This document shows positions 1 to 9,208 of a stretch of 54,784 nt of DNA, one piece after another. The notes below the pieces were generated by a model. It was given only the letters and a program-made list of their open reading frames with translations, had not been told where the DNA came from and ran no database searches. Made by a program: the position numbers and the translations under genes. The stretch lies in assembly GCA_023229825.1 (NCBI GenBank), contig JALNYN010000009.1, positions 1 through 54,784 on the forward strand. Reading direction: 5' to 3'. The stretch is from Minisyncoccota bacterium. GTDB taxonomy: Bacteria > Patescibacteriota > Minisyncoccia > Phycocordibacterales > CAIJYI01. The stretch's first letter is position 1. Each line of letters begins with the position of its first letter.

Positions 1-1775
1 CCATACGATACGGCGGAGGCGACTATTATGCTTCCAACCTCATCAACAACGGCGGGACATACAACATATCATCTTCAACGATCTCAAGCGGGTATTCTTA
101 CGGCATCAGGCACGGAGGAGGAACGACGAATATTACCGGAAGCTCGATCTTTGGGAACGGAAGCAAGGCGTTTTACAACACCACCTATGCGTCTTCTACC
201 GCAACGAATAACTATTGGGGAAGTGCAAGCGGACCGTATAACGCGAAGTATAACCCGACAGGTGATCACAACAATGAGGTGAGTGATTATGTGAGTTTTG
301 TGCCATTTCTTACGTATAATCCAACTATTCCTGATATCATTGCCCCCTCCGATCCTGAAGATCTGACCGCAAGTTCCACATCTTCTTCCCAGATTGATCT
401 CGACTGGTCCGATTCTACTGACAACCGTTCAATGGGGGGATACCGAGTGGAGCGGTGTTCGGGATCGTCCTGCTCCGATTTTTCCTTTGTCGCCACTTCA
501 ACCGTAAGCGAATATAGCGATACCGGACTTACTGCAAGCACGACATACAGATTCAGGGTTCTCGCTTTTGATGGTGCTGGTAATTGGTCAGGATATTCAG
601 ATGTTGCAACAGAAACGACGGAATTACCGACTTATGCGGCTGGAACGCATGTAATTTATGGAAACATTTCATCTTCAACAACATGGGAAGATGGAGTATA
701 TGCCATATTCGGAAGCGTAACAATAAATTCCGGAGTAACTCTAACCATAGACCCGGGCGTTGTTGTGAAATTCGATGGAACCGATTCAGGCTTTATAATA
801 GAAGGAACTCTCGATGCGGATGGAACAGCAAATGATCGGATATACTTTACCTCGATAAATGACGACAACGTTGGAGGAGACACTAATGTAAACGGAACTG
901 CCACGGTTTCTCATTTACGAGATTGGAAATCAATAAAAATAAACAGCGGAGGCAGCGCGTCAATGGATAATGTGCTTATCAGATACGCAGGATTTGAGGA
1001 CAATACTACCGCTTTGGAAAATCAGGGTGGAACATTATCTCTGACAAATTCTGATGTTACACTAAGTCCGACCGGAATATACCTGAACGGCGGGTCAAAT
1101 ACTATCACAGACAGCGGAATTACTTATACTTATATCGGCATCGATTATCATGCCGGCACTTTGACGTGTTCACAGAACATATTTAATGGAAATTCGGATT
1201 ATGCGGTAAAAAACTTAACTGCCTCAGTAGTAAATGCTCAAAACAATTCTTGGGGGGATGAGACCGGACCATATCATTTAACTCAAAATCCGGGCGGGCT
1301 GGGGGATGAAATAACCGACCTTGTGAATTTCATACAGTGGAGTGATGTAGTACACTACACAAACTCTGTTTCTTCTGTTTATGGAAGTCAAGAAATTAAA
1401 TGGAGCGGAGATGCCGAAGAATACTATGGTGAGTGGAACGCAGCGATTAATACGTGGAATAATGCGGGGGGAGAGATAAACATCTCAACAAGCACGGGAA
1501 GAGTTGATTTAACTGTTTCTGTCGTCGAAGCTTCGGAGCCGCCTTATAGTGGATATATTGCTTGGTGGAATTCTGATGATGATACTATTTCTTTAAATCG
1601 GAATCAATTATATGATGATACAAATGAGGAGATACAAAATACAGCAACTCATGAGCTTGGGCATGCACTCGGTCTTTTAGAGAGCTACTCTGGAAATATA
1701 CTTTATGCATATCAATCTTCACAAACTACTCTTGGTGGACAAGATAGGGCAGATTACTATTATAAATGGCCTTAA
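1..1775 (+). CDS. Beta-helix / fibronectin III protein with degenerate matrixin-like motif (5' partial)
   Basis: The reading frame is open from base 3 and continues off the left edge, so the N-terminus is missing. In order, the visible protein has the end of one beta-helix repeat block, a fibronectin type III domain (about residues 115-207 of the visible part), a second right-handed beta-helix block of N/G/T/S-rich turns, and a C-terminal zincin-like domain. That domain has HELGHALGLLE at base 1650. In matrixin-type proteases the motif is HExxHxxGxxH with a following Met-turn; here the third ligand position is Glu and the Met-turn region reads NILY instead of N-V-M-Y. It is paralogous to the protein at 2621-5398, where both features are intact. 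It is probably a secreted surface protein whose protease activity is weakened or lost. Confidence 0.8.
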   Translation, partial: IRYGGGDYYASNLINNGGTYNISSSTISSGYSYGIRHGGGTTNITGSSIFGNGSKAFYNTTYASSTATNNYWGSASGPYNAKYNPTGDHNNEVSDYVSFVPFLTYNPTIPDIIAPSDPEDLTASSTSSSQIDLDWSDSTDNRSMGGYRVERCSGSSCSDFSFVATSTVSEYSDTGLTASTTYRFRVLAFDGAGNWSGYSDVATETTELPTYAAGTHVIYGNISSSTTWEDGVYAIFGSVTINSGVTLTIDPGVVVKFDGTDSGFIIEGTLDADGTANDRIYFTSINDDNVGGDTNVNGTATVSHLRDWKSIKINSGGSASMDNVLIRYAGFEDNTTALENQGGTLSLTNSDVTLSPTGIYLNGGSNTITDSGITYTYIGIDYHAGTLTCSQNIFNGNSDYAVKNLTASVVNAQNNSWGDETGPYHLTQNPGGLGDEITDLVNFIQWSDVVHYTNSVSSVYGSQEIKWSGDAEEYYGEWNAAINTWNNAGGEINISTSTGRVDLTVSVVEASEPPYSGYIAWWNSDDDTISLNRNQLYDDTNEEIQNTATHELGHALGLLESYSGNILYAYQSSQTTLGGQDRADYYYKWP

Positions 1776-1792
1776 ATAATAAAAGAAAAAAT

Positions 1793-2527
1793 ATGAAAAA
1801 CATAAAATATATAGCTTTTGGAATTGTTTTTGTCAGTGTTTTTGTTGTCGTTGGTCTGAGGACAAACAGCATTAAACTGCCAATCGTGAAGAAAATCGTC
1901 TCTCCTCAATTGGCTTTTAACGCGGAAAGAAATACAGAAATTGTTGGCGCTTCGACGAATATATTTGTTGGGAAAATAATAAAACAATCCGGTAGTAGTA
2001 AAGATAAATTCGGGAGTGAAACTACCCAATTTGAAGTAGAAATTATTGATAATATAAAAGGAAAACTAAGGGGAAACATAACAGTGACACAAATGGCTGG
2101 ATATAAAAATGGTATTTTGTATACTATGGAAGGTGATATAGTTGGGCAAACCGTCAGTGATAAATTATCCCTACTTAATGTTGGTTCCACTTATCTTCTC
2201 GCGACAGGTTACAAAAAAGAATCTGAACAATACGTTCTTTTGACCTTTTCTAAAGCTAGAACTCTTATCACTGATGATGAAAATTTAGATACCGGTAAAT
2301 TAAAAGAATTAGTATGGAGAAATGATGTCGTAAAGCAGTTTCTCACCGCTTATCCAGATGAAATCTTAATGCAGTCAGATATAAAAAGTGGTCACACCCT
2401 CAACAGTTTTCAGTCTCTCCCTGTGGATGAACAAGAAAAGATAAGAGCTGAAGCGGAACAAATAAAATCTGGCGTTTTTCCGTCAAAAGAACAGGAGTCA
2501 GCCACACAAGCGTCAACAACCGAATAG
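1793..2527 (+). CDS. Secreted or membrane-anchored lineage protein, family A copy 1
   Basis: I chose the ATG at 1793 (244 aa) because it begins directly with a basic, hydrophobic N-terminal segment (MKNIKYIAFGIVFVSVFVVV); an in-frame ATG at 1766 would overlap the upstream gene. After the membrane segment or signal anchor comes a soluble domain. It shares the pattern NIKG.L.G..TV.Q..GYKNG.LYT, a ...STYLLAT.Y... strand, and a final SFxSLP..EQEKI helix with the protein at 5838-6512, so the two are paralogs. No catalytic motif is recognisable and the function is unknown. It follows the beta-helix gene with almost no gap and is closed by the hairpin at 2541-2586. Confidence 0.75.
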   Translation: MKNIKYIAFGIVFVSVFVVVGLRTNSIKLPIVKKIVSPQLAFNAERNTEIVGASTNIFVGKIIKQSGSSKDKFGSETTQFEVEIIDNIKGKLRGNITVTQMAGYKNGILYTMEGDIVGQTVSDKLSLLNVGSTYLLATGYKKESEQYVLLTFSKARTLITDDENLDTGKLKELVWRNDVVKQFLTAYPDEILMQSDIKSGHTLNSFQSLPVDEQEKIRAEAEQIKSGVFPSKEQESATQASTTE

Positions 2528-2540
2528 CTCAAATATTTTT

Positions 2541-2586
2541 TGTGGAAAGAAAAAGTTCGGCAAACGTCGAACTTTTTCTTTCCACA
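2541..2586 (+). terminator. Long perfect hairpin, part of a duplicated terminator module
   Basis: An 18-bp perfect stem (2542-2559 with 2568-2585) and an 8-nt loop follow the family A gene. The core from 2550 to 2588 (39 nt) is identical to 6529-6567 behind the paralogous gene. The stem contains its own T-run in the right arm. Confidence 0.75.
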
Positions 2587-2604
2587 GGCTATTCGTTATT
2601 CACT

Positions 2605-2613
2605 ATGTTATCA
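2605..2613 (+). promoter_or_regulatory. Extended -10 promoter of the beta-helix protease gene
   Basis: TGTTATCAT matches an extended -10 (TGN plus TATcAT). It ends 7 nt before the ATG at 2621, so the mRNA should be leaderless or nearly so. The -10 hexamer starts 22 nt after the preceding hairpin, the same spacing as at 6584-6592. Confidence 0.5.
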
Positions 2614-2620
2614 TAAATTT

Positions 2621-5398
2621 ATGCATAAAATTCGTAGCGGTTTATTACTCTCACTTTTTCTCATCCTATTCGCCGGAGCCCTCGCTCCGACCAGCGTCTT
2701 CGCCGACACCAACATCACCGCCAGCATCGCTTCGAACACCACCTGGACCACCGCCGGAGGCGTCTACATCATCCAAAATGACATTTCGGTAAATTCCGGC
2801 GTCACCCTCACCATTGATCCCGGCGTTATCATAAAATTCAGATCGACCACTACCTCAATGTACGTAAACGGTACCGTAAACGCGATCGGTACCGCCACCT
2901 CATCAATCTATTTCACTTCCTACAAAGACGATAATGCGGGAGGTGATACTGACGGAGTTTCCGCTCCCGTACAACCCGGCAACTGGGGAAGAATACAAGT
3001 ATGGACTGGAGGACAAGTAAATCTCCATTACGCCATCGTTCGTTATGGCGGAAGCTATACCTACGGAAATCTATACAACTACGGCGGTACTTTTAATGTC
3101 GAGAACACCACCATCGCTTCAAGCTCGGCAAGCGGCATACTGCAATCAAGCGGCATCTTGAATGTCGCGACGAGCACCATAGTTGACAGTGGAACATACG
3201 GAATTAACGCCGTATCTAGCGGAACCGTTTCCATAACCGGCTCGACTTTTTCCAATAATGCAACCGCAGCCGGAATTTTTTATTTCGGAAGCGGTCTTTC
3301 GTTTACACATTCGGGAAATACTAATTCTGAATCCGGCTATGGAAAACGCGGCTTCATCATGACCGGATCGACGGGCGCAAGTACCACATGGACCGCCGAC
3401 GGATTGCCTTACATTATTTCGGGCGGATTCACCGTAAATTACGGGCATACTCTCACGGTCAGTCCCGGCGCAGTGGTAAAATTCGAAAACAACTCTGCAT
3501 ATCTGCAAGTCGGCTACAATGCAGCATTGACGGCAAATGGAGATTCAACCCACCAAATTTACTTCACTTCAATTAAAGATGATGTATTAAACGATACTGA
3601 CAGTTCAGCAACCTCCACTCCCGAGGGAGGCAATTGGGGATATATTACGACCGCCTCAAACGGAACCGTCAATCTTTCCTACGCGACCGTGCGTTACGGT
3701 GGGGGCGATTATTACGCTGCTAACATCTATAACAACGGCGGAACATACAATATTGCATCCTCCACAATCTCCAACGGCTACTCTTATGGTATCAGACACG
3801 GGTATGGAACGACGAATATTACCGGAAGCTCGATCTTTGGGAACGGAAGCAAGGCGTTTTACAACACCACCTATGCGTCTTCTACCGCAACGAATAACTA
3901 TTGGGGAAGTGCAAGCGGGCCGTACAATGCGAAGTACAATCCGAGCGGGGATCATAACAATGAGGTGAGTGATTATGTGGATTTCAGCGATTGGCTATAT
4001 GCGACATCTTCTCCCGTGAAGGTTCTTCAGGGACATATTATTCCGGTAAATAAACAACTGAACGGTGGTGTGTGGGTTGTCAGAGGAGAGGTTACTGTGG
4101 ATTCAGGAAAACAATTATTTGTCGGTTCAAGCACTATTCTAAAGTTTGATACCGCTACCTCAAGTAGTTTGACAGTAAACGGATACTTGGGGGTTGACGG
4201 CACATCGACTTCAACAGATAAAAAAGTTTATTTTACGTCGCTGAAAGATGATACGGTGGGAGGAGATACAAATGGTGATAGTTCGGCTACTTCGCCGAGT
4301 GCGGGGGATTGGGGAGGCATTACGACAAATTTGAGCGGAACCACTATAATTCTTTATGCGGACATAAAGTATGGCGGAAGCGATGATTCGACTTTGGTGA
4401 ACAGCGGGGACCTTACTGTGCAACATATTGATATAAGTAATGGAACAATATATGGAATAAACCAAATCGACGGAACGCTTTTAATTAGAGATTCTGAAAT
4501 TACAGGAATGGATTATGGAATAAATGCATCGGACTCTCTGAATCCAAATGTTTTTCCTGCTGGTGTAAATTCCCCCGTTCAAATTCTTGGGTCTGATATT
4601 CATAATAACGAAGTTGGGATTCGATCATACGTAAGCACGTATGTTGATTTTTCCGACTTGAGAGATAACGATACAGGTTTTGAATTACAGGGGGGCGAAG
4701 TAAGAATCACCTCATCGCGATTATTTGATAATGTAGATGGCTTTATAATGGAAGATGCAAATGCTGCGGATTATGACCCCGCAAGTATTTCTGCAAGTAC
4801 TATAACTAATAACAGTGGTTATGGGGTAGATAATAAAACATTAACACATGATTTACATGCTGAGTGGAATTATTGGGACGGAAATGGCACAAATTGTTCA
4901 GTTTGGTTGACATGGTGTAGCGATTCCTTAGCCTACCCTCATTATATAAATGTTGATAATAACGGAAATAAGATTTTTTCAGTTAATGAAAGTAATAAAA
5001 CATTAGGATGGGATTGGTTAAATAGTACTCATCCATATCCAGATGAGTGGGCATCTTCTACTTTACTTTGGAACGGTTTGGGTAAAATAAATATCTATCA
5101 AAACTCAACATCAACTCCCCAGGTTCAGGTTTCTGCTGTTTACGAACCCGATCTCTTTTATAATGCTTTATGGTCTTTTGTGCCCAGTTCTCCCGATTCA
5201 ATTGAAATGAATACATATTTTATGGGAGATTTAAATAGTGTTCAAAAAATAACAGTGATTTCTCACGAAATTGGGCATGCGTTAGGGTTAGCACATAGCT
5301 ATTTATCTAACGTTATGTATTACGCTGCAGGCATTGAGGAGCAAGATTTTCTTGGTAATCAGGATGAGGTGGATTATAACTACATGTGGGGTGATTAA
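2621..5398 (+). CDS. Secreted beta-helix protein with C-terminal matrixin-like metalloprotease domain
   Basis: The 925-aa product starts with a clear signal peptide (MHKIRSGLLLSLFLILFAG, A-x-A-type site near SVFADT). Upstream in-frame codons are rejected because they run through the terminator and promoter. Three or more blocks of right-handed beta-helix repeats follow (T-T-W-t-A-g-g-x-Y-I-I starts, GTxxNITGSSI coils), covering roughly residues 30-750. The C-terminal domain carries HEIGHALGLAH at about residue 882, a complete HExxHxxGxxH zinc site, then NVMYY as a Met-turn, which supports a metzincin of matrixin type. The first half uses many C/G-ending codons and the last third is much more AT-rich, suggesting a chimeric gene. 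The substrate is unknown; surface attachment or polymer cleavage is inference. Confidence 0.85.
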   Translation: MHKIRSGLLLSLFLILFAGALAPTSVFADTNITASIASNTTWTTAGGVYIIQNDISVNSGVTLTIDPGVIIKFRSTTTSMYVNGTVNAIGTATSSIYFTSYKDDNAGGDTDGVSAPVQPGNWGRIQVWTGGQVNLHYAIVRYGGSYTYGNLYNYGGTFNVENTTIASSSASGILQSSGILNVATSTIVDSGTYGINAVSSGTVSITGSTFSNNATAAGIFYFGSGLSFTHSGNTNSESGYGKRGFIMTGSTGASTTWTADGLPYIISGGFTVNYGHTLTVSPGAVVKFENNSAYLQVGYNAALTANGDSTHQIYFTSIKDDVLNDTDSSATSTPEGGNWGYITTASNGTVNLSYATVRYGGGDYYAANIYNNGGTYNIASSTISNGYSYGIRHGYGTTNITGSSIFGNGSKAFYNTTYASSTATNNYWGSASGPYNAKYNPSGDHNNEVSDYVDFSDWLYATSSPVKVLQGHIIPVNKQLNGGVWVVRGEVTVDSGKQLFVGSSTILKFDTATSSSLTVNGYLGVDGTSTSTDKKVYFTSLKDDTVGGDTNGDSSATSPSAGDWGGITTNLSGTTIILYADIKYGGSDDSTLVNSGDLTVQHIDISNGTIYGINQIDGTLLIRDSEITGMDYGINASDSLNPNVFPAGVNSPVQILGSDIHNNEVGIRSYVSTYVDFSDLRDNDTGFELQGGEVRITSSRLFDNVDGFIMEDANAADYDPASISASTITNNSGYGVDNKTLTHDLHAEWNYWDGNGTNCSVWLTWCSDSLAYPHYINVDNNGNKIFSVNESNKTLGWDWLNSTHPYPDEWASSTLLWNGLGKINIYQNSTSTPQVQVSAVYEPDLFYNALWSFVPSSPDSIEMNTYFMGDLNSVQKITVISHEIGHALGLAHSYLSNVMYYAAGIEEQDFLGNQDEVDYNYMWGD

Positions 5399-5402
5399 AA
5401 AT

Positions 5403-5807
5403 ATGAATAAAAAACTTAAAAGATTATTAGTAATAATATTTTTCTTTATTGCTACGTCACCAGTATTGATGTTTGTTGGCATTTATCCTACGCCGACGTT
5501 TTGCCAAGATCCATTAATTCGTTCTATCTGCACGTATTCAGGAGATTCTAATCCCTCTCAGGTTCGGATTCCTCTTTCTTGCAGAAAAATATTAGTTAAT
5601 GAATGTCACAAAGTATCTTTTTTTCGTCTCAGTTATTCAGCGTTTTGGTATTATGGAGATTTAGCATTTAGAAAAATTTCCGGTCAACCTGTCGTAGGAA
5701 ACTTTGGTTATCATATGGAATGGATATATCATCAACTTGGGTTTCCTTTTCGGACGATAATTTTTGGAACGCAGGAATATCCTATATATGATCCCAGACA
5801 CAATTAA
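5403..5807 (+). CDS. Small membrane protein, PTPTFC family copy 1
   Basis: This 134-aa protein starts at the ATG just 4 nt after the preceding stop. A basic start and one hydrophobic segment (residues 8-27) lead into YPTPTFCQD. A C-terminal HMEW motif is shared with the proteins at 6599 and 7057 (PTP[TS]FC and H[IM]EW). Four further cysteines lie in the extracytoplasmic part. I do not recognise the family. It appears to be translationally coupled to the beta-helix protease gene. Confidence 0.7.
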   Translation: MNKKLKRLLVIIFFFIATSPVLMFVGIYPTPTFCQDPLIRSICTYSGDSNPSQVRIPLSCRKILVNECHKVSFFRLSYSAFWYYGDLAFRKISGQPVVGNFGYHMEWIYHQLGFPFRTIIFGTQEYPIYDPRHN

Positions 5808-5837
5808 AAAATTACTTAAATAAATTACAACATAACC

Positions 5838-6512
5838 ATGTTCTACAAAAAAATACTACCTTTCATTTCAGTGATTGCAATATTCTCTTTTGTCGGAATT
5901 ACTATCAACGCAAAATCAAACAAACCGCCGATGGTTTCCATATCTCAACCTTCTTACGCCGCCGATTACGCCAAAGACGACATTCTCCTCGGATCTTCGC
6001 ACAATGTCTTCATCGGCAGAGTAATCAAACAGGAAGGAACAAAATCCCGCTTTGCTACCCCCGAAACGCAATTCAAAGTCGAAGTCGTCTCCAACATCAA
6101 AGGCGATCTCCATGGCACCGTTACCGTCGATCAGTTCGGCGGATATAAAAATGGTGTTTTGTATACGGTGGCGGATGATAATCCGACACCAAATAGAAGC
6201 GCCGATTCGTACTTGCTAAAAGAAGGGAGCACCTACCTCCTCGCCACCCGCTACAACGAAACAGAAGATTGGTACACACTTAATTCGTTCTACACAGCAA
6301 GTAAACTCCTTTCCACCGATAAAAATATGAACCCGGCTGACTTGAAAGCATTGGCGGACAATGACGAAAGAGTAAAAGCTCTCAAAGAAGCGTACCCAAA
6401 GGAAAAATTACTGGATGCCGATATTTCGCATGGAAATACCAAAAACAGTTTTGTTTCTCTGCCTACGGAGGAACAGGAAAAGATAAAAGATGAACTGAAA
6501 ACGATAGAATAA
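5838..6512 (+). CDS. Secreted or membrane-anchored lineage protein, family A copy 2
   Basis: This 224-aa protein has an N-terminal signal anchor (about residues 5-24). The soluble domain is clearly paralogous to 1793-2527: F.G[RK].IKQ, VEV..NIKGDL.G.VTV.Q.GGYKNG.LYT, GSTYLLATRY and SFVSLPTEEQEKIK all recur. Codon use is more GC-ending than in the neighbouring PTPTFC genes, as in the 5' half of the beta-helix gene. It is followed by the second copy of the terminator-promoter module. The function is unknown. Confidence 0.75.
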   Translation: MFYKKILPFISVIAIFSFVGITINAKSNKPPMVSISQPSYAADYAKDDILLGSSHNVFIGRVIKQEGTKSRFATPETQFKVEVVSNIKGDLHGTVTVDQFGGYKNGVLYTVADDNPTPNRSADSYLLKEGSTYLLATRYNETEDWYTLNSFYTASKLLSTDKNMNPADLKALADNDERVKALKEAYPKEKLLDADISHGNTKNSFVSLPTEEQEKIKDELKTIE

Positions 6513-6526
6513 TTCTAAAAGCCAGA

Positions 6527-6564
6527 GAAAAAAGTTCGGCAAACGTCGAACTTTTTCTTTCCAC
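6527..6564 (+). terminator. Second copy of the duplicated terminator module
   Basis: A 10-bp stem (6529-6538 with 6547-6556) has a T-rich right arm. It is identical over 39 nt to 2550-2588, but the outer stem pairs seen in the first copy are lost here. Confidence 0.7.
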
Positions 6565-6583
6565 AGGGAATGTTGGTGTGCTG

Positions 6584-6592
6584 TGTTATTAT
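6584..6592 (+). promoter_or_regulatory. Extended -10 promoter
   Basis: TGTTATTAT sits exactly 22 nt (to the hexamer) after the hairpin, as in the first copy, and ends 6 nt before the ATG at 6599. A leaderless transcript is expected. Confidence 0.5.
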
Positions 6593-6598
6593 GAATAT

Positions 6599-7060
6599 AT
6601 GAAAATAAAAAAAATATTGCAGTGTGTCATCGGATTGATCGCATTTTTTCCCGTAATAATCCTTCTGACGGGGGTTTTCTCAAACAAAATTCCTTTTTTC
6701 GGATTTCCTCCGCTTGTGGTGATGTTGGTGTTGATCTTATTCATGATATTGTTCATCAATCTCATTCTTTACGTGATCGTGAAAGCAGTCCAAATAAACA
6801 AGTTGACTCCTGTTTCTATGATATTTTTTATATATTTATTTTTAGCTTATACGCTGGCATTCAGCGTTATTCCTACCCCGACATTTTGCAGAACATTTTC
6901 GTCAAATTATGAAAGACCTTCCATGAGGTGCGGATATTCAATTCTGGATTTAAACAATTGGAAAAATAAAACCTTGCATATTGAATGGAATCGTACAAAA
7001 AATTGGCTGGTCGGAGACGTGAAAGTTTACTTAAATGAGGAAAAAACATCAATAAAATGA
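6599..7060 (+). CDS. Membrane protein, PTPTFC family copy 2
   Basis: The 153-aa product starts at the ATG 6 nt downstream of an extended -10. It has three hydrophobic segments (about residues 6-24, 33-56, 66-85), then PTPTFC, a cysteine (RCGYS), and LHIEW near the C-terminus. Its stop overlaps the start of the next family member (ATGA), so the two are coupled. The family is unrecognised. Confidence 0.75.
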   Translation: MKIKKILQCVIGLIAFFPVIILLTGVFSNKIPFFGFPPLVVMLVLILFMILFINLILYVIVKAVQINKLTPVSMIFFIYLFLAYTLAFSVIPTPTFCRTFSSNYERPSMRCGYSILDLNNWKNKTLHIEWNRTKNWLVGDVKVYLNEEKTSIK

Positions 7061-7569
7061 AAATAAAAATAACTTTATTGTGCATTATTGGATGCATTAT
7101 CCTATCTCCGGTCATATATGTATTATCGGTTTTACCGACGGTGATTCTTTCCATAATTTTTCATATGCCCGAACCTGCAGTAATAGTTGTTTCACTGCTA
7201 TTTTTAACGGCATTCTTCGATTTAACGGTCTTTTTGATCATAAGGGCCGTGCGATCCGATAAAATTCGAAAATTATGTAAGATTCTCGGAATTTTTGTTC
7301 TGTTCGAAACGGTAATAGGCTGCTTGTTGTTTAGCATAGTTCCCACGCCGTCATTTTGTCACATTGAAAATCCTAAAACATCTCTAGGCGGAGGATGTGG
7401 AATGACTTCTCAGGGCGGAGTTACTTGTTGGTCGAGCCCAGTTCAAACATTTCCTTCGTACAAGCAGTGCGGAAATTCAGTATTAAGGTTGAGTCTTTGG
7501 AAAGATAAAACTTATCATATTGAATGGGATAGAGTTCGATATTTCGGTCATCCTAAAAAAGTAGAATAA
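7057..7569 (+). CDS. Membrane protein, PTPSFC family copy 3
   Basis: The 170-aa product has the same layout as copy 2: three hydrophobic segments, PTPSFCH, then a Gly/Cys-rich stretch and YHIEW near the end. ATGA overlap with copy 2 indicates translational coupling. An additional CGMTSQGGVTCW insert with paired cysteines could form a disulfide outside the membrane. The function is unknown. Confidence 0.75.
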   Translation: MKIKITLLCIIGCIILSPVIYVLSVLPTVILSIIFHMPEPAVIVVSLLFLTAFFDLTVFLIIRAVRSDKIRKLCKILGIFVLFETVIGCLLFSIVPTPSFCHIENPKTSLGGGCGMTSQGGVTCWSSPVQTFPSYKQCGNSVLRLSLWKDKTYHIEWDRVRYFGHPKKVE

Positions 7570-7596
7570 AAAAATTCTTATTCAATTATCGCATTG

Positions 7597-7605
7597 TGAT
7601 AGAAT
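7597..7605 (+). promoter_or_regulatory. Extended -10 promoter
   Basis: TGATAGAAT matches TGN-TAgAAT and lies 14 nt before the ATG at 7620. It overlaps an in-frame GTG at 7596, which argues against that upstream start. Confidence 0.45.
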
Positions 7606-7619
7606 ACATTGACAAACTT

Positions 7620-9146
7620 ATGTTAAAAAATATCTTTAAATTAAAATATCTGGCGATCGTTCTTGATCTTTGTTTTTTCTTTCTTTTTCTGAACTACCTC
7701 AGAAACGATTTTGTCGAATACAGACCGAATAATTATGATATTTATTGCACGGTGGTTTTATTGCTTTTTGTTCTTTGTAACATAGCGCTAATAATAAAAT
7801 CGGATACCGATCAGACAAAACCGATAAATAGTTATTTGAATAAAATAACTGCGGGGTTAAGTTTGGCGGGTTCTTTTGCGCTTCTTTATTACTCAAGCAT
7901 GTTTTTCCTCCCGATGTCTTTTTCAAAAGGTCAAGTTTCTCCTTTTAGCGTTCTTGGTTTTATATTTTTCATTTCTTTCATCGTTTTTTCTTTTGTTTTT
8001 GGCGTACTGCTTCTGAGAGATAAATATTTAAAACTGACCGATCGCTTTATAGTTTTGATGGATCTTTTGATAGCTCTTGTAAGTTTATTGGGAATTTTTC
8101 GCTCATACGGGAGCGATCAAATTTTTTGTTTATCTATTTTTGTTCTCTCTTTTTTCAATTTTTATGTTATTTCTTCAGCCGATCGCATGACGAGAATTCT
8201 TAAGGCGGGGACAGGGCTGGCAATTTTATTGTCGATTTTTTTCATTATTTTCGGCGATAAAGATTTGAAAAATTGCACCAAGTTCAGCGATCGTGTACGT
8301 TGTGAAAGCGATACCGGATTTTTGTTATTGATCTTTGTGGGGGTTGGAATAACTTTATTGATCTTCGCTTTTGTTCTCCAAAAGGTCAAACCTTTCGTTA
8401 AGGGAAAAAGAGTATGGATTCTCGCCGCGGCAACACTGATCTTATCGTTTGCCGATTATCATTATTTAAACATCTTTGATTATCTGAATAAATCGTCTAG
8501 TATGTCTACCGTCAGGAATGATCCCGTTCTTTATGATAATTTTCCTCGAAAATTAGAACAACAAATTGATCTTGAAAAAAGACCTTTGGGTGCAGATGAT
8601 TCATATATTGTTGCGGCGAAAAAAGCAGTCGAGCTTTGCGGTCCGTTTATTGCTTTGGAACAATATGAATATAAAGTTTTTGAAAGTGACGATATCCAAA
8701 TTCCGCATCTGCAAAAATATATCTTTACTCCGGGAGATTGTTATGATAAAAGCCTGACTCACAAGGGCATTTCAAAAAGAGCATTCGATTTTATTTGGAT
8801 GGACTATAATTCTGAAACAAAAGTGATTGGGGAACCTTATCTCAGAATACTTCGTCCGTATGAGGTGCAAACTATCCATCCCATGGATACAAGTAAGTGG
8901 AAAATCAGCGCGGAGGAAGCAATGAAAATAGCCTTGCAAAACGGCGGGCAAAACTTGCTTGATCAGGGATTGAATTTTAGAAAATTTACCCTGTTTAATA
9001 ACGTTTGGGAAATTCAATTTATTCTGTATGCCAAACCTCCAACCTATGGCGGATTTTGGGCAAATTATTTTGTAGACGCCGAAACCGGAAAACTGGCAAA
9101 GGACGAACATGATAATAGAAATGATCACAGAATACCTTTACTATAG
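7620..9146 (+). CDS. Polytopic membrane protein with C-terminal PepSY-like domain
   Basis: The 508-aa product has about eight hydrophobic segments in the first 280 residues and a soluble C-terminal region. Near residues 430-500 the pattern ISAEEAMKIAL...W.IQF.......YFVDAETGKL resembles PepSY domains, which usually modulate proteases or occur in envelope proteins. The start follows an extended -10; an in-frame GTG 24 nt upstream lies inside that promoter. The membrane family is unknown, and the PepSY call is by pattern only. Confidence 0.7.
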   Translation: MLKNIFKLKYLAIVLDLCFFFLFLNYLRNDFVEYRPNNYDIYCTVVLLLFVLCNIALIIKSDTDQTKPINSYLNKITAGLSLAGSFALLYYSSMFFLPMSFSKGQVSPFSVLGFIFFISFIVFSFVFGVLLLRDKYLKLTDRFIVLMDLLIALVSLLGIFRSYGSDQIFCLSIFVLSFFNFYVISSADRMTRILKAGTGLAILLSIFFIIFGDKDLKNCTKFSDRVRCESDTGFLLLIFVGVGITLLIFAFVLQKVKPFVKGKRVWILAAATLILSFADYHYLNIFDYLNKSSSMSTVRNDPVLYDNFPRKLEQQIDLEKRPLGADDSYIVAAKKAVELCGPFIALEQYEYKVFESDDIQIPHLQKYIFTPGDCYDKSLTHKGISKRAFDFIWMDYNSETKVIGEPYLRILRPYEVQTIHPMDTSKWKISAEEAMKIALQNGGQNLLDQGLNFRKFTLFNNVWEIQFILYAKPPTYGGFWANYFVDAETGKLAKDEHDNRNDHRIPLL

Positions 9147-9208
9147 ATCGGACAGTATTTGATGGAATTTCAATTTAATATATAAGTTTCTAAATTTTCA
9201 ACAAACAC

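Noticed and set aside
2540..2620. N-terminal extension of the beta-helix protease
   Set aside because: These codons run through the terminator and promoter; a signal peptide starts at 2621.
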